39,632 nt of DNA, taken from the NCBI GenBank assembly GCA_900552755.1, contig USAY01000004.1, positions 1-39,632 on the forward strand, given 5' to 3'. The notes under the pieces are model-generated. The model ran no database searches. It was not told where the DNA came from and saw nothing but the letters and a program-made list of their open reading frames with translations. Positions 1 to 7,824 of the stretch are shown here, piece after piece; within the stretch, counting starts at the first letter, position 1; every line of letters begins with the position of its first letter. Both the position numbers and the translations under genes were made by a program. The stretch comes from an uncultured Collinsella sp. (GTDB lineage Bacteria > Actinomycetota > Coriobacteriia > Coriobacteriales > Coriobacteriaceae).

Positions 1-70
1 AACGATATGGCACCGTGGGGACACATGTATGTCAATCCTGGTCTAACAGAGCCTTAAATAATCATTCGGT

Positions 71-108
71 CCCCGTCCCGGGCAGCTCATTTGGGACGGG
101 GCTTTTTT
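71..108 (+). terminator. Intrinsic terminator of the upstream gene
   Basis: The arms CCCCGTCCC (71-79) and GGGACGGGG (93-101) pair perfectly and are followed by six Ts (103-108). It would end transcription entering the window from the left, before luxS. The right arm is also part of a second inverted repeat with 150-163 (listed separately), so two alternative folds are possible. Confidence 0.8.
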
Positions 109-163
109 GACTGGTATGATTGGTGCGACCATTCGAATCAGCTAGAAGAGCCCCGTCCCAAAT
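89..163. repeat. 14-bp perfect inverted repeat in the luxS leader
   Basis: ATTTGGGACGGGGC (89-102) is the exact reverse complement of 150-163, nine bases before the luxS ribosome site. The left arm overlaps the terminator's right arm, so the two hairpins exclude each other if this region is transcribed through. It may instead be a repeat related to the GGGAC palindromes seen elsewhere in the window. Confidence 0.6.
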
Positions 164-184
164 TGACTACCGAGAGGATCTGCC

Positions 185-673
185 ATGGAGCGCATCGCGA
201 GTTTTTCCGTTGACCATCTGCTACTTGAGCCCGGCGTGTACGTGAGCCGCATCGACCGCGATCCGGCGACCGGCGCCGCCGTCACCACCTTTGACCTGCG
301 CCTGACCACGCCCAATAAGGAGCCGGTCATGAACACGGCCGAGTGCCACACCATCGAGCATCTGGGTGCCACGTTTCTCCGCAATCATGCCGAGTGGTCG
401 AGCCGCATTGTCTACTTTGGCCCCATGGGCTGCCGCACGGGCTTTTACCTGGTCGTGTTTGGCGAGGTGACGAGCGAGGAGATCCTGCCGCTCGTGCGTG
501 AGCTGTTTGAGTTTGTCGCCGGATTCGAGGTCGATGTCCCCGGAGCCGCTCCCGAGGAGTGCGGCAACTACCTGGACCAGAACCTCCCCATGGCAAACTG
601 GCTCGCGCGCCGCTATCTCGACCGCGACCTGACCGATATCGACGAGAAGCACCTGCACTATCAGCAGGCATAA
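185..673 (+). CDS. luxS: S-ribosylhomocysteine lyase LuxS
   Basis: LuxS cleaves S-ribosylhomocysteine to homocysteine and DPD, the precursor of autoinducer-2, in the cytoplasm as part of the activated methyl cycle. The 162-residue length fits the family. Visible active-site features are the HTIEH motif (His55, Glu58, His59), the GCRTG motif with the catalytic cysteine (Cys83), and Cys126 as third metal ligand. The start is supported by GAGAGGA about six bases upstream. It stands alone between two terminators, so it is probably monocistronic. No pfs or metabolic partner gene is next to it. Family assignment is very secure. Confidence 0.97.
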   Translation: MERIASFSVDHLLLEPGVYVSRIDRDPATGAAVTTFDLRLTTPNKEPVMNTAECHTIEHLGATFLRNHAEWSSRIVYFGPMGCRTGFYLVVFGEVTSEEILPLVRELFEFVAGFEVDVPGAAPEECGNYLDQNLPMANWLARRYLDRDLTDIDEKHLHYQQA

Positions 674-701
674 GGGCTTTATCGCCCAAAACGCGCGCAT
701 T

Positions 702-733
702 GGGCGCCTTCGCTTAGGCGGGGGCGCCTTTTT
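702..733 (+). terminator. luxS terminator
   Basis: Two GGCGCC blocks (703-708 and 723-728) pair around a GC-rich loop and are followed by TTTTT. It lies about 30 bases after the luxS stop codon. Confidence 0.7.
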
Positions 734-754
734 GTTGAGTGGTCAGGACGAGCG

Positions 755-783
755 TTCAAAATCGCTCATGTTTGTTCTAGAAT
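755..783 (+). promoter_or_regulatory. Candidate promoter of the DUF4867 gene
   Basis: TTCAAA (755-760) and TAGAAT (778-783) are separated by 17 bases and lie between the luxS terminator and the next start codon at 818. The palindrome TTCTAGAA overlaps the -10 box, and several GTTC/GAAC half-sites surround it, which could form an operator. This is inferred from box matches only. Confidence 0.45.
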
Positions 784-817
784 GTTCATACTGTCACATA
801 AACGAACAGGAGCGAAC

Positions 818-1462
818 ATGCATATCTACTCTGTCTCTGATCCCGAGTTCAAGTCCTATGGCAATGTTTGGGATAACGTTCTGTCCGAGCTTACGTCGCC
901 CGTGCTCGAGGCGCTTGCCTCCACACCCATCCCCGAGGGCAGCAAGTACGTAGCAAGTGCGCCGGAGCTCGAGGGCGTCAAGGATGCCGATAAACTGGGC
1001 TTTCTCATGTTTGGCGGCCGTCCCTTCCAGCTCGGCTGGTGCAATGGCCACAACACGCGTCTCAACTGCCTGGAGTATCACCGCGCCAGCGAATTTAACC
1101 TGGGCGCCCGCGACTTTATCCTGCTCGTGGCACATCGCTGGGAGATCGAGGGCGGCAAGCTCGACACCGCGTGCGTCAAGGCGTTCCGCGTGCCGGCAGG
1201 TACGGTCGTCGAAGTCTTCAACACCACGCTCCACTACACGCCCTGCATGGTCGACGACGGCGGCTTCCAGGTGATGGTGGCGCTGCCGGCGGGCACCAAT
1301 GGCCCGCGCCCCGAGGCTGCAGCCGACATGCCTGCCGCCGGTGACAGCTACTGCTACTGGAAGGCCGACAAGTGGGTTCTCTGCCACGCCGACAGCCCCA
1401 AGGCTGCCGAGGGTGGCTACGTAGGTCTCATCGGCAAGAACCTCGACATCACCCGCGACTAA
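818..1462 (+). CDS. DUF4867 family protein
   Basis: This 214-residue protein matches what I recall of DUF4867, a family of cupin-like proteins often found beside sugar-metabolism genes and of no proven function. Characteristic segments are the N-terminal MHIYSVSDPEF, the central GWCNGHNTRLNCLEYH (histidines that may bind metal), and the C-terminal GYVGLIGKN. I chose the ATG at 818 because AGGAG lies five bases upstream; an upstream in-frame ATG at 782 has no ribosome site and overlaps the likely -10 box. A degraded copy of its last 54 bases lies at 2755-2807, beyond the ATPase gene. No signal peptide is visible. Confidence 0.8.
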   Translation: MHIYSVSDPEFKSYGNVWDNVLSELTSPVLEALASTPIPEGSKYVASAPELEGVKDADKLGFLMFGGRPFQLGWCNGHNTRLNCLEYHRASEFNLGARDFILLVAHRWEIEGGKLDTACVKAFRVPAGTVVEVFNTTLHYTPCMVDDGGFQVMVALPAGTNGPRPEAAADMPAAGDSYCYWKADKWVLCHADSPKAAEGGYVGLIGKNLDITRD

Positions 1463-1473
1463 CTGCATTAACT

Positions 1474-1534
1474 TGCGGTGGACTACTTCCTGTTTAGGCA
1501 CCGCGGGCCGCAAAACAGGAACTATTTCACCGCA
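1474..1534. repeat. Imperfect 22-bp inverted repeat after the DUF4867 gene
   Basis: Bases 1474-1495 (TGCGGTG...CCTGTTT) pair with 1512-1534 (AAACAGG...CACCGCA) around a GC-rich loop. There is no T-tract, so it is a poor intrinsic terminator. It looks like another short palindromic interspersed element. Confidence 0.55.
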
Positions 1535-1544
1535 ACTGCCCAAG

Positions 1545-1577
1545 CCACCACAAAGGTGCCTGTCTCCTTCGTGGTGG
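1545..1577. repeat. Short palindromic repeat, family R1, copy 1
   Basis: CCACCAC, then AAAGGTGCCTGTCTCCTTC, then GTGGTGG: a hairpin with a GTCTCC core. Nearly identical copies lie at 2967-2999 and, reversed, at 20710-20743. It ends five bases from the stop codon of the minus-strand ATPase gene and could act as its 3' hairpin. Confidence 0.75.
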
Positions 1578-1581
1578 TTGC

Positions 1582-2688
1582 CTAGAGCTGGCTGCTCAGG
1601 TAATCAGACATATATGGAACAGCGAAACGCACGTAACCGCGGCGCGCCTGTTCGATAACGCCGGCGTCGATGAGGCGCCGGCGATACTTTTGCGCATAGT
1701 CGGGTGTGACTGACATGCGCTCGGCCACATTGGAGATGCGCGACACGCCGCCTTCGTCATCGGTCATCGCGGCGAGAAACGCGACGTCTTGGTCCGATAA
1801 CGCGGTGAGCGTCGTTTCGCAGACATCGTTTTCGAAATCGACCTTCGACGCTTCGATGGCTCCGTCGATTTGCTCGCGCGCTGCACGTTCTCCAGCCTTG
1901 CAGCGATTGGCGATGTTATAGCCGATGAGCTGCAGCATATAGGGTGAGCCTTGGGTCGCGCGAGCGGCACAGAGGCGAAGATGGCTTGGAATATCAAGGC
2001 AGAGCTCTTCGAAAGCCCGCTGGTAATAGGCGTCGACATCTCCGACCGAAAGCGGTTCGAGCGTGACCTTGCGAGCGCGGTTGAGAAACGTCAGCACGCG
2101 GTCATTGAGTGTTGCGCAGACGGCTCCCGGAAGGCCCGCCATGACGAGTGCGACGTTGAGTCGTTCGCCGACCAGTTCTTGATAGGCGGTGACGAGCTGT
2201 CTAATCTCAGGCGAATTTGCCTGGAGCTCGTCGATGAGGATGAGGATGCCGTGTCCCTGCTCGGTCAGTTTGCGCGCAAGCTGCGTGAGTTTGAACTGAA
2301 AACTCTTGGTCTCCTGCACGTCTCGTGTGAACTCGAGGCCTGCCGAGAACCCAAAAACACTCAGGCTGCCACCCGTGAATTTGGGAAGACAGCGTTTGTT
2401 GACGTAAGGCTCGCCTGCCTCTTGGATTTTCTCAACAATGCGCTCGGGCATATCCTCGGAGGCCACGGTAGGCGTGGCGACAACGAAGCCGAGCTTGCGT
2501 GCGCGATCGGCAAGTTCCCACAGAAGAACTGTCTTGCCGCTGCCTCGCTGACCAAGCATGAGCATGGCTCGGTCGCGATTGCCCGGCTCCTGCTCAAGGC
2601 CGGATATGAATGTCGAAATTACCGTTTCGCGCCCGACTAGATAAGAGGGGCGATTTCCAAATGAGGGGGAGAAGATGGGTTCAGTCAT
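1582..2688 (-). CDS. AAA-family ATP-binding protein with C-terminal winged helix
   Basis: This is a 368-residue ATPase of the STAND/AAA_16-like type found widely in actinobacteria, with unknown cellular role. It has a Walker A motif GQRGSGKT (46-53), a Walker B motif ILILIDE (148-154), a sensor-like VMAGLPG (182-188), and a probable winged-helix region (about 295-360), suggesting an ORC/Cdc6-like arrangement. The ATG is preceded by AAAGGAGA. Its upstream DNA on the coding strand is a long purine tract (2692-2732). The gene sits between the intact DUF4867 gene and a decayed copy of that gene's 3' end, which suggests it arrived by insertion. DNA binding is inferred from the fold only. Confidence 0.8.
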   Translation of the reverse strand: MTEPIFSPSFGNRPSYLVGRETVISTFISGLEQEPGNRDRAMLMLGQRGSGKTVLLWELADRARKLGFVVATPTVASEDMPERIVEKIQEAGEPYVNKRCLPKFTGGSLSVFGFSAGLEFTRDVQETKSFQFKLTQLARKLTEQGHGILILIDELQANSPEIRQLVTAYQELVGERLNVALVMAGLPGAVCATLNDRVLTFLNRARKVTLEPLSVGDVDAYYQRAFEELCLDIPSHLRLCAARATQGSPYMLQLIGYNIANRCKAGERAAREQIDGAIEASKVDFENDVCETTLTALSDQDVAFLAAMTDDEGGVSRISNVAERMSVTPDYAQKYRRRLIDAGVIEQARRGYVRFAVPYMSDYLSSQL

Positions 2689-2754
2689 AAGTCTCCTTTC
2701 CTTTTTTTCCTATTTTTTCCTTTTTTCCCTATTCAGTCAAATGAGTTGTTGAGC

Positions 2755-2807
2755 GAAGGCGGTCACGTAGGCTTCACCGGCAAAACCTCGACATCACCTG
2801 CGACTAG
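2755..2807 (+). pseudogene. Decayed copy of the DUF4867 gene 3' end
   Basis: This stretch aligns with 1409-1462, the last 54 bases of the DUF4867 gene: 44 of 54 positions match, including the block AACCTCGACATCACC, with one base missing (a frameshift) and a stop-like TAG at the end. Most differences fall at third codon positions, so it is a relic of a coding copy rather than chance. It marks the far edge of the ATPase insertion or the end of a lost paralogue. Confidence 0.75.
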
Positions 2808-2814
2808 AATCTAC

Positions 2815-2878
2815 TGTCTCGATCTGTAACATCTAACGGGCTAAATCGTCTCTACCTGTTACAGATTTAGACAAACCG
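2815..2878. repeat. Palindromic repeat, family R4, copy 1
   Basis: The left arm GTCTCGATCTGTAACA (2816-2831) pairs with TGTTACAGATTTAGAC (2857-2872) around a 25-base spacer and is followed by AAACCG. A second copy follows directly. Confidence 0.8.
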
Positions 2879-2894
2879 CAGGGGTCCGCCCGAA

Positions 2895-2958
2895 AATCTC
2901 GACCTGTAACACCAGGCCCGGTTTTGGCTGCCTAACTGTTACAGATCGAGACAAACCG
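2895..2958. repeat. Palindromic repeat, family R4, copy 2
   Basis: The arms ATCTCGACCTGTAACA (2896-2911) and TGTTACAGATCGAGAC (2937-2952) are conserved relative to copy 1, the central spacer is unrelated, and the trailing AAACCG is shared. Conserved arms with a variable loop indicate selection on, or mobility of, the palindrome. Confidence 0.8.
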
Positions 2959-2960
2959 TG

Positions 2961-3005
2961 CCCAATCCGCCGCAAAGGTGCCTGTCCCCTTTGTGGTGGT
3001 TTGGG
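2961..3005. repeat. Palindromic repeat, family R1, copy 2
   Basis: Bases 2967-2999 match copy 1 (1545-1577) at nearly all positions, with the core GGTGCCTGTCCCCTTTG. An extended stem pairs 2961-2978 with 2988-3005. It lies directly upstream of the GH1 promoter element. Confidence 0.8.
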
Positions 3006-3012
3006 CGGGCAG

Positions 3013-3117
3013 GTATCAAAAAGTGTCAGACGGGGGCAGCTGCCGAGCGCCTGCGCGCGAAAAGAAGTGTCGGCCTGCGCCGTTGCCGTTGAGCGGCGCG
3101 CTGCTTACGGGGATACT
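3013..3117 (+). promoter_or_regulatory. Promoter and direct-repeat element of the first GH1 gene
   Basis: Two AAGTGTC direct repeats (3021-3027 and 3065-3071, the second in GAAAAGAAGTGTCGG) lie upstream of TTGAGC (3089-3094) and GATACT (3112-3117), which are 17 bases apart. The same order occurs before the second GH1 gene at 26684-26787, and the distance from the second repeat to GATACT is 47 bases in both. This suggests an activator site shared by both genes; the alternative is common ancestry of the two upstream regions. Confidence 0.5.
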
Positions 3118-3153
3118 GAAACTACGACAAACAGCGTGTGAAAGGATCGATGC

Positions 3154-4584
3154 ATGGCTTTCCGTAAAGACTTCCTGTGGGGCGGCGCGACGGCTGCCAA
3201 CCAGTGCGAGGGCGCTTATGACGTGGATGGCCGCGGCCTGGCCAACGTGGACGTGGCCCCGCACGGCCCCGAGCGCTATGCGGTAGTCTCCGGCCAGCGC
3301 AAGATGCTCGACTTCGAGGACGGCTATTACTATCCCGCGCAGACCGGCATCGATTTCTACCACCACTACAAGGAGGACATCGCCCTCTTCGCCGAGATGG
3401 GCTTTAAGACCTTCCGCATGAGCCTGGCCTGGACCCGTATCTTCCCCAACGGCGACGAGACCGAGCCCAACGAGGCCGGCCTGGCTTTCTACGAGGACGT
3501 ATTCCGTGAGTGCCAGGCGCACGGCATCGAGCCGCTCGTGACCATCACGCACTTCGACTGCCCGATTCACCTCATCAAGGAGTACGGCGGCTGGCGCAAC
3601 CGCAAGCTCATCGACTTCTACAAGAACCTCGCGACCACGATCTTCACCCGCTACAAGGGCCTGGTGAAGTACTGGCTCACTTTCAACGAGATCAATATGA
3701 TCTTGCACCTGCCGTTTATGGGTGCCGGTTTGGTCTTTGAGGAGGGCGAGAACAAGGAGGCCGTCGAGTACCTGGCCGCCCACAACGAGCTCGTCGCCAG
3801 CGCTTGGGCAACCAAGATCGCTCACGAGATCGACCCTGAGGTCAAGATCGGTTGCATGCTTGCCGCAGGTAGCTACTACCCCTACAGCTGCCGTCCGGGC
3901 GATGTGCGCCAGGCGCAGATTGACAACCAGGACAACTACTTTTTCGTCGACGTCCAGAGCCGCGGCTACTACCCGGCCTATGCCGTCAAGAAGCTCGAGC
4001 GTCTGGGCATCGATGTGGGCATGACGGACGAGGACTGCGAGATCCTGGCCGCCAACACCGTCGACTTCATCAGCTTTAGCTATTACAGCACCCGTTGCTC
4101 CGCCGGTGCCGATAACCCCGATGTCGAGCGCACCCAGGGCAACGCCTTCGCCGGTGCCAAGAACCCCTACCTGCAGGAGAGCCAGTGGGGCTGGGCCATC
4201 GACCCGCTGGGCTTCCGCATTACCCTCAACGACCTGTACGACCGCTATCAGAAGCCGCTGTTTGTGGTCGAGAACGGCCTGGGCGCCAAGGATGTTGTCG
4301 AGGAGGATGGCTCCATCAACGACGACTACCGTATCGACTACCTGCGTCATCATATCGCCGCGATGCACGACGCGGTGACCGAGGACGGTGTTGACCTGCT
4401 GGGCTACACCACCTGGGGCCCGATCGACCTGGTGTCTGCCGGCACGGGCGAGATGTCCAAGCGCTACGGCTTTATCTATGTCGACCGCGATGATGCGGGC
4501 AACGGTACCCTCAAGCGTTCCAAGAAGAAGAGCTTCGACTGGTACAAGAAGGTCATCGCCACCAACGGCGAAGATTTGGCCTAG
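3154..4584 (+). CDS. GH1 6-phospho-beta-glucosidase
   Basis: A 476-residue glycoside hydrolase family 1 enzyme, cytoplasmic, expected to split phosphorylated beta-glucosides delivered by a PTS into glucose 6-phosphate and an aglycone or sugar. It has the N-terminal FLWGGATAANQ signature, the acid/base Glu179 in TFNEI, and the nucleophile Glu373 in VVENG. Ser428, Lys436 and Tyr438 (in the SAGTGEMSKRYGF block) form the phosphate-binding signature that separates 6-phospho enzymes from plain beta-glucosidases. AAAGGA lies seven bases before the ATG. A strong terminator follows, so it is probably a single-gene unit. A second GH1 enzyme at 26822 is clearly related. The exact substrate (cellobiose-P, salicin-P, arbutin-P) cannot be told. 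Confidence 0.93.
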   Translation: MAFRKDFLWGGATAANQCEGAYDVDGRGLANVDVAPHGPERYAVVSGQRKMLDFEDGYYYPAQTGIDFYHHYKEDIALFAEMGFKTFRMSLAWTRIFPNGDETEPNEAGLAFYEDVFRECQAHGIEPLVTITHFDCPIHLIKEYGGWRNRKLIDFYKNLATTIFTRYKGLVKYWLTFNEINMILHLPFMGAGLVFEEGENKEAVEYLAAHNELVASAWATKIAHEIDPEVKIGCMLAAGSYYPYSCRPGDVRQAQIDNQDNYFFVDVQSRGYYPAYAVKKLERLGIDVGMTDEDCEILAANTVDFISFSYYSTRCSAGADNPDVERTQGNAFAGAKNPYLQESQWGWAIDPLGFRITLNDLYDRYQKPLFVVENGLGAKDVVEEDGSINDDYRIDYLRHHIAAMHDAVTEDGVDLLGYTTWGPIDLVSAGTGEMSKRYGFIYVDRDDAGNGTLKRSKKKSFDWYKKVIATNGEDLA

Positions 4585-4616
4585 GGTTTTCCAACAGCTA
4601 CAGCCTCCTAACCAAG

Positions 4617-4656
4617 ACACCCGGCGAGCAGTTAATTCCCGCCGGGTGTTTCGTTT
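4617..4656 (+). terminator. Terminator of the first GH1 gene
   Basis: A perfect 10-bp stem ACACCCGGCG (4617-4626) / CGCCGGGTGT (4640-4649), followed by TTCGTTT. Confidence 0.85.
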
Positions 4657-4700
4657 AAAGAAGTGAAAGAAAGCAAAAGAAGTTAAAACTTGCAATTGCA

Positions 4701-5966
4701 CTACGGCGCGAGAACATCCAGCGGAACAACTTGGACGCCGCGGTCAGTGACATAGGCTTGTGAGCCAAATCCAATGATTGCGACTTTCGAAACTGGCGGG
4801 TTGTTTCCGGCAGCGACCATACGCTTCTCGACAGCAACGAGACTGTCAGACGCCTCTTCGATTTGAGCAGAGCTGAGTTTAACTTCGATCGGAATCCACG
4901 TTCCACCGGGAGCCGCAATGACTGCATCGACCTCTAGATCGCGAGAATCGTGATAGTGATAGAGACCCATTCCATTTGCTTGCGCATAAACCCACAAATC
5001 ATGAAGGGCCAACGATTCAAAAAGCAGTCCAAGCGTCTTGAAGTCCAGCAGTAATGTCTCTGGAGTCGCCCCGAGCGCAGCGGCCGCTAGTGACGGGTCA
5101 GCGAGATGATGCTTCTTCGATTCTCTTAGGTGCACTGGAGATCTCATTGCAGGGTTCCATGCGGGAATATCGCGAACGAAATTAACCCGAGCGAGAAGAG
5201 ATATGTATGATGACGCCGTTTGTCTCGACACCTCTCCACCAAGATCGGCTACGAGCGTTTTGAGTGTCGCCAAAGTGGATTCATTGCGCGCAAGCGATTC
5301 AATGACAGCTTTGACCTTTTCAGGGTCGCGGCGAGAGCCGTCGACACGGGACAAATCTTCTTCGGCAACTATGTCGATGTATCGTTTGGCCATCGCGGAC
5401 GCAGCCCGCGCATCGTGTCCGACCGCCGCAGGCCATCCACCACGAACAACGCACTCGGCAATCGAGGCAGAATCCAGCGACCCAAAAGCGCCATTGAACT
5501 TTTTGCCAGAAATAATGCCCGACAGCTTAACTGCACCGCTGGATTTCCCAAGTTCGAAAAGCGTCATGGTATCCATGCTCAGTTTGGCGAACCTTCCAGC
5601 GCCACTGTGCATCGGACGTTTGTCGTCTCGCGGTGTTGCCGACCCCGTAAATATGAACTGGCCAGGCTCACCGCCACGGTTGTCACATTCAAATCGTGCC
5701 GCGTCCCAAAGTTTCGGAACTTCCTGCCACTCGTCAATTAGCCGTGGCACCTCGCCGGAAACGGCAAGAGCTGGGTCAGTCTCGGCGCGTAAGCGATTCT
5801 CGAAGTTGCGGGACGGGTCCATGAGAAGGAGCCTGGACGCCGCACGGGTCTCGGCTGTGGTCGTCTTCCCGCACCATTTCGGTCCTTCGATGAGAACGGC
5901 ACCGAATATGCCCAGCAGCTGGTCGAGCTCATTTTCGATAATTCTAGTGTAGTACTTCTTTGGCAT
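4701..5966 (-). CDS. AAA_14/DUF4143 ATPase with PD-(D/E)XK-like C-terminus
   Basis: A 421-residue protein of the common but poorly understood AAA_14-DUF4143 family. Walker A is GPKWCGKTT (28-36), Walker B is LIDEW (76-80), and a sensor serine is in FTGSAT (106-111). The C-terminus has a nuclease-like EVD...EVK pattern (Asp347, Glu361, Lys363), typical of DUF4143. The coding sequence is visibly less GC-rich than its neighbours and its upstream region is AT-rich, suggesting recent transfer. I prefer the ATG at 5966 because GGTGAT, complementary to the 16S tail, lies just upstream; an in-frame ATG at 5978 is possible. It is convergent with the GH1 gene. No role is established. Confidence 0.85.
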   Translation of the reverse strand: MPKKYYTRIIENELDQLLGIFGAVLIEGPKWCGKTTTAETRAASRLLLMDPSRNFENRLRAETDPALAVSGEVPRLIDEWQEVPKLWDAARFECDNRGGEPGQFIFTGSATPRDDKRPMHSGAGRFAKLSMDTMTLFELGKSSGAVKLSGIISGKKFNGAFGSLDSASIAECVVRGGWPAAVGHDARAASAMAKRYIDIVAEEDLSRVDGSRRDPEKVKAVIESLARNESTLATLKTLVADLGGEVSRQTASSYISLLARVNFVRDIPAWNPAMRSPVHLRESKKHHLADPSLAAAALGATPETLLLDFKTLGLLFESLALHDLWVYAQANGMGLYHYHDSRDLEVDAVIAAPGGTWIPIEVKLSSAQIEEASDSLVAVEKRMVAAGNNPPVSKVAIIGFGSQAYVTDRGVQVVPLDVLAP

Positions 5967-6097
5967 AATTATCACCATTGTTTACCAGTGCGTTTAACCG
6001 AATTTACAGTTATTATTTAACCAAACTTCAACTCTTTGACTAACCATATTTACGCATTTCAATTTACGAAACAGATTAAACATCTACTGTCTGAGTT

Positions 6098-6145
6098 GGC
6101 ACTTGGGGACGTACTTAAATGAGTGGCAGTTGGGGACACTCCTTG
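6098..6145. repeat. Dimeric GGGGAC repeat, family R2b, copy 1
   Basis: GGCACTTGGGGACGTACTT followed by GGCAGTTGGGGACACTCCTT. The same two-part unit occurs at 30009-30056. The rest of the 5967-6183 gap is AT-rich DNA upstream of the ATPase gene. Confidence 0.75.
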
Positions 6146-6183
6146 TCGAATGTGGCGGCTGTCGAATGTGGACGCCGTCCTTG

Positions 6184-7695
6184 CTATGCCACGGTCACGG
6201 CAACCTGGGCGTAGCGGCTGCAGGGGCGCTCGCCGCGCGTCTGCACGGTAAGGGTGAGCACGAAGCGATCGCCGGGCTGCGCGTCGGCGGGTACGATAAA
6301 AGCGGTGCTCACCGTGCATTCCTGCCACAGCGACAGGTCTTGGGCGCCTGCATAGCTCGACGGGTCCACGGCGACATCCCAATGTGCATCAAAGCCCTTG
6401 CCGTCGGGGTCGACGATGGTCGCTGCAAGGACGACGCGCTCGCCGGCTGTAGCGCTGCGGTCGGCCGTGACCTCGACAACATGTGCCGGATGCAAGCAAG
6501 ACGCCGGATCATGGGCGCACCATTGCGCGCGGGCGGCAAAGTCTTCCTGATAGGCGCGCAGGTAGGGGTTGGGGTTGCCGTCTACGGGCGTGCCGATGGC
6601 GGCAAAACCGGCGGGTGCGTCCGTATCGGGATGCCCATCAAGAAACATGCGACCGAGCAGTGTGTCGAAGCCACGGTCGTCGATACCGCGCAGGCCAAAC
6701 GACAGCAGCGGAATATAGGTCATGCTGTCGCCTTCGGCCATAAAGTCGCCGCGCTCAAACTGCATCGCGGGTATGCCTTCCAGGCCCCAATCCAGACGGG
6801 CATGCTTGCCAAACTGAAAGCGCTCGGGCTCGTTTTCGTAGACCTTACCATCGCCATAGAGCATATAGCGCGCCATGAGGGGGCCGTTGCCCTGCGTGAG
6901 ATTCTGCTCGGGCCAAGGAGCCTTAAACAGTGGCAGCGTATCGGGCTGAGCCATCTTGGCGTCGACATAGCCGCCATAAATATAGGGCACACACCAAAAG
7001 ATGAGCTCGGGAAAGAGCTCGCGTCCATGGTCGAGCCATGAGTTGTCCTGCCCTATGCCATCGGCAACGCCCATCACGCGCACCTTCTGATAGACCCGCT
7101 GCTGCACGGCAGGCCATTCGGGCGTGGCGCGATAACGCTCGGCAATGCTCATGAGGGCGCGAACGATGGTGTTCATGCCGCCCCAGCTGAGCAGCCATAA
7201 TGTACGCGGATCATCGTCCATGATGGCGTCGGCGATGACGCGCGAACCTGATGTTTCCTCGCGGACATCGCCCTCAAAAGCAACATTTCCCACAAACGTA
7301 CGCTCGATCATCTGCGCGGGCGTGGGAAACGGCGGCTCGTCGGCAGCGTCCGCATTCGCCTGCAACTGCGGCCAAGCCTGGGCATATTCATTGCTCCAGA
7401 GACTCTCAATCCAATGCTCGGGAAACGGACGATACTCACGAAGCTCCCCAGCCAGCGGATCGGGTTCATGAGGCACAACAGCCCACTCGTAAGAGCGACG
7501 CCCCTTAGTCCGCCAATGCGTATTCACCTCGCCCAGCGTATGAATCCCATCCCCAAGAAAGTGATACTGCGAAGCTGTATACACCACAGCCTGAACATCA
7601 AGCAAGTTGAGATACAGAGCCAAATGAACGAGCGAGTTCATATCATCGACTTCCATATCAGTGGTAACAATCACCCGAGTCAACTTTTGGGACAT
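6184..7695 (-). CDS. DUF1593 / nucleoside-hydrolase-like protein
   Basis: A 503-residue protein resembling DUF1593 (Sde0182-like) proteins, which join an N-terminal nucleoside-hydrolase-like domain to a C-terminal beta-sandwich. The N-terminal TTDMEVDDMNS carries aspartates arranged like the calcium-binding DxDxxxDD loop of nucleoside hydrolases. Other typical segments are LLSWGGMNTIVRAL and DNSWLDHGRELFP. There is no signal peptide, so it is probably cytoplasmic. I start at the ATG at 7695 because GGAGC lies seven bases upstream; an in-frame TTG at 7719 has no ribosome site. Family members occur in glycan-use clusters; the substrate is unknown. It follows the esterase gene on the same strand, but the large hairpin between them may separate them. 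Confidence 0.8.
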   Translation of the reverse strand: MSQKLTRVIVTTDMEVDDMNSLVHLALYLNLLDVQAVVYTASQYHFLGDGIHTLGEVNTHWRTKGRRSYEWAVVPHEPDPLAGELREYRPFPEHWIESLWSNEYAQAWPQLQANADAADEPPFPTPAQMIERTFVGNVAFEGDVREETSGSRVIADAIMDDDPRTLWLLSWGGMNTIVRALMSIAERYRATPEWPAVQQRVYQKVRVMGVADGIGQDNSWLDHGRELFPELIFWCVPYIYGGYVDAKMAQPDTLPLFKAPWPEQNLTQGNGPLMARYMLYGDGKVYENEPERFQFGKHARLDWGLEGIPAMQFERGDFMAEGDSMTYIPLLSFGLRGIDDRGFDTLLGRMFLDGHPDTDAPAGFAAIGTPVDGNPNPYLRAYQEDFAARAQWCAHDPASCLHPAHVVEVTADRSATAGERVVLAATIVDPDGKGFDAHWDVAVDPSSYAGAQDLSLWQECTVSTAFIVPADAQPGDRFVLTLTVQTRGERPCSRYAQVAVTVA

Positions 7696-7824
7696 AGGAA
7701 CAGCTCCAATCAAAATCAATTCAGCCAGTTACGCGCAAGGCAAGACGGGACCCACGCCCCCATCGCCACCGACCCGGCGTGCTGCCGGAAGCGCCCGGCC
7801 AGCGTTTCGAACAACGTTAACTTA

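Noticed and set aside
107..120. luxS promoter from TTGACT and TATGAT
   Set aside because: The two boxes are only two bases apart, so they cannot form one promoter.
2815..2958. Possible CRISPR array
   Set aside because: Only two units, each itself a palindrome with inverted arms, and no cas genes; spacers of the CRISPR kind are absent.
3016..4701. Long open minus-strand frame opposite the first GH1 gene
   Set aside because: It is a by-product of GC-rich codon use on the plus strand: Val/Leu/Ala/Asp-rich with no motifs, while the opposite strand has a complete GH1 enzyme.
7696..7719. Longer DUF1593 protein starting at 7719
   Set aside because: The codon there is TTG without a ribosome site; the ATG at 7695 has GGAGC at a good distance.
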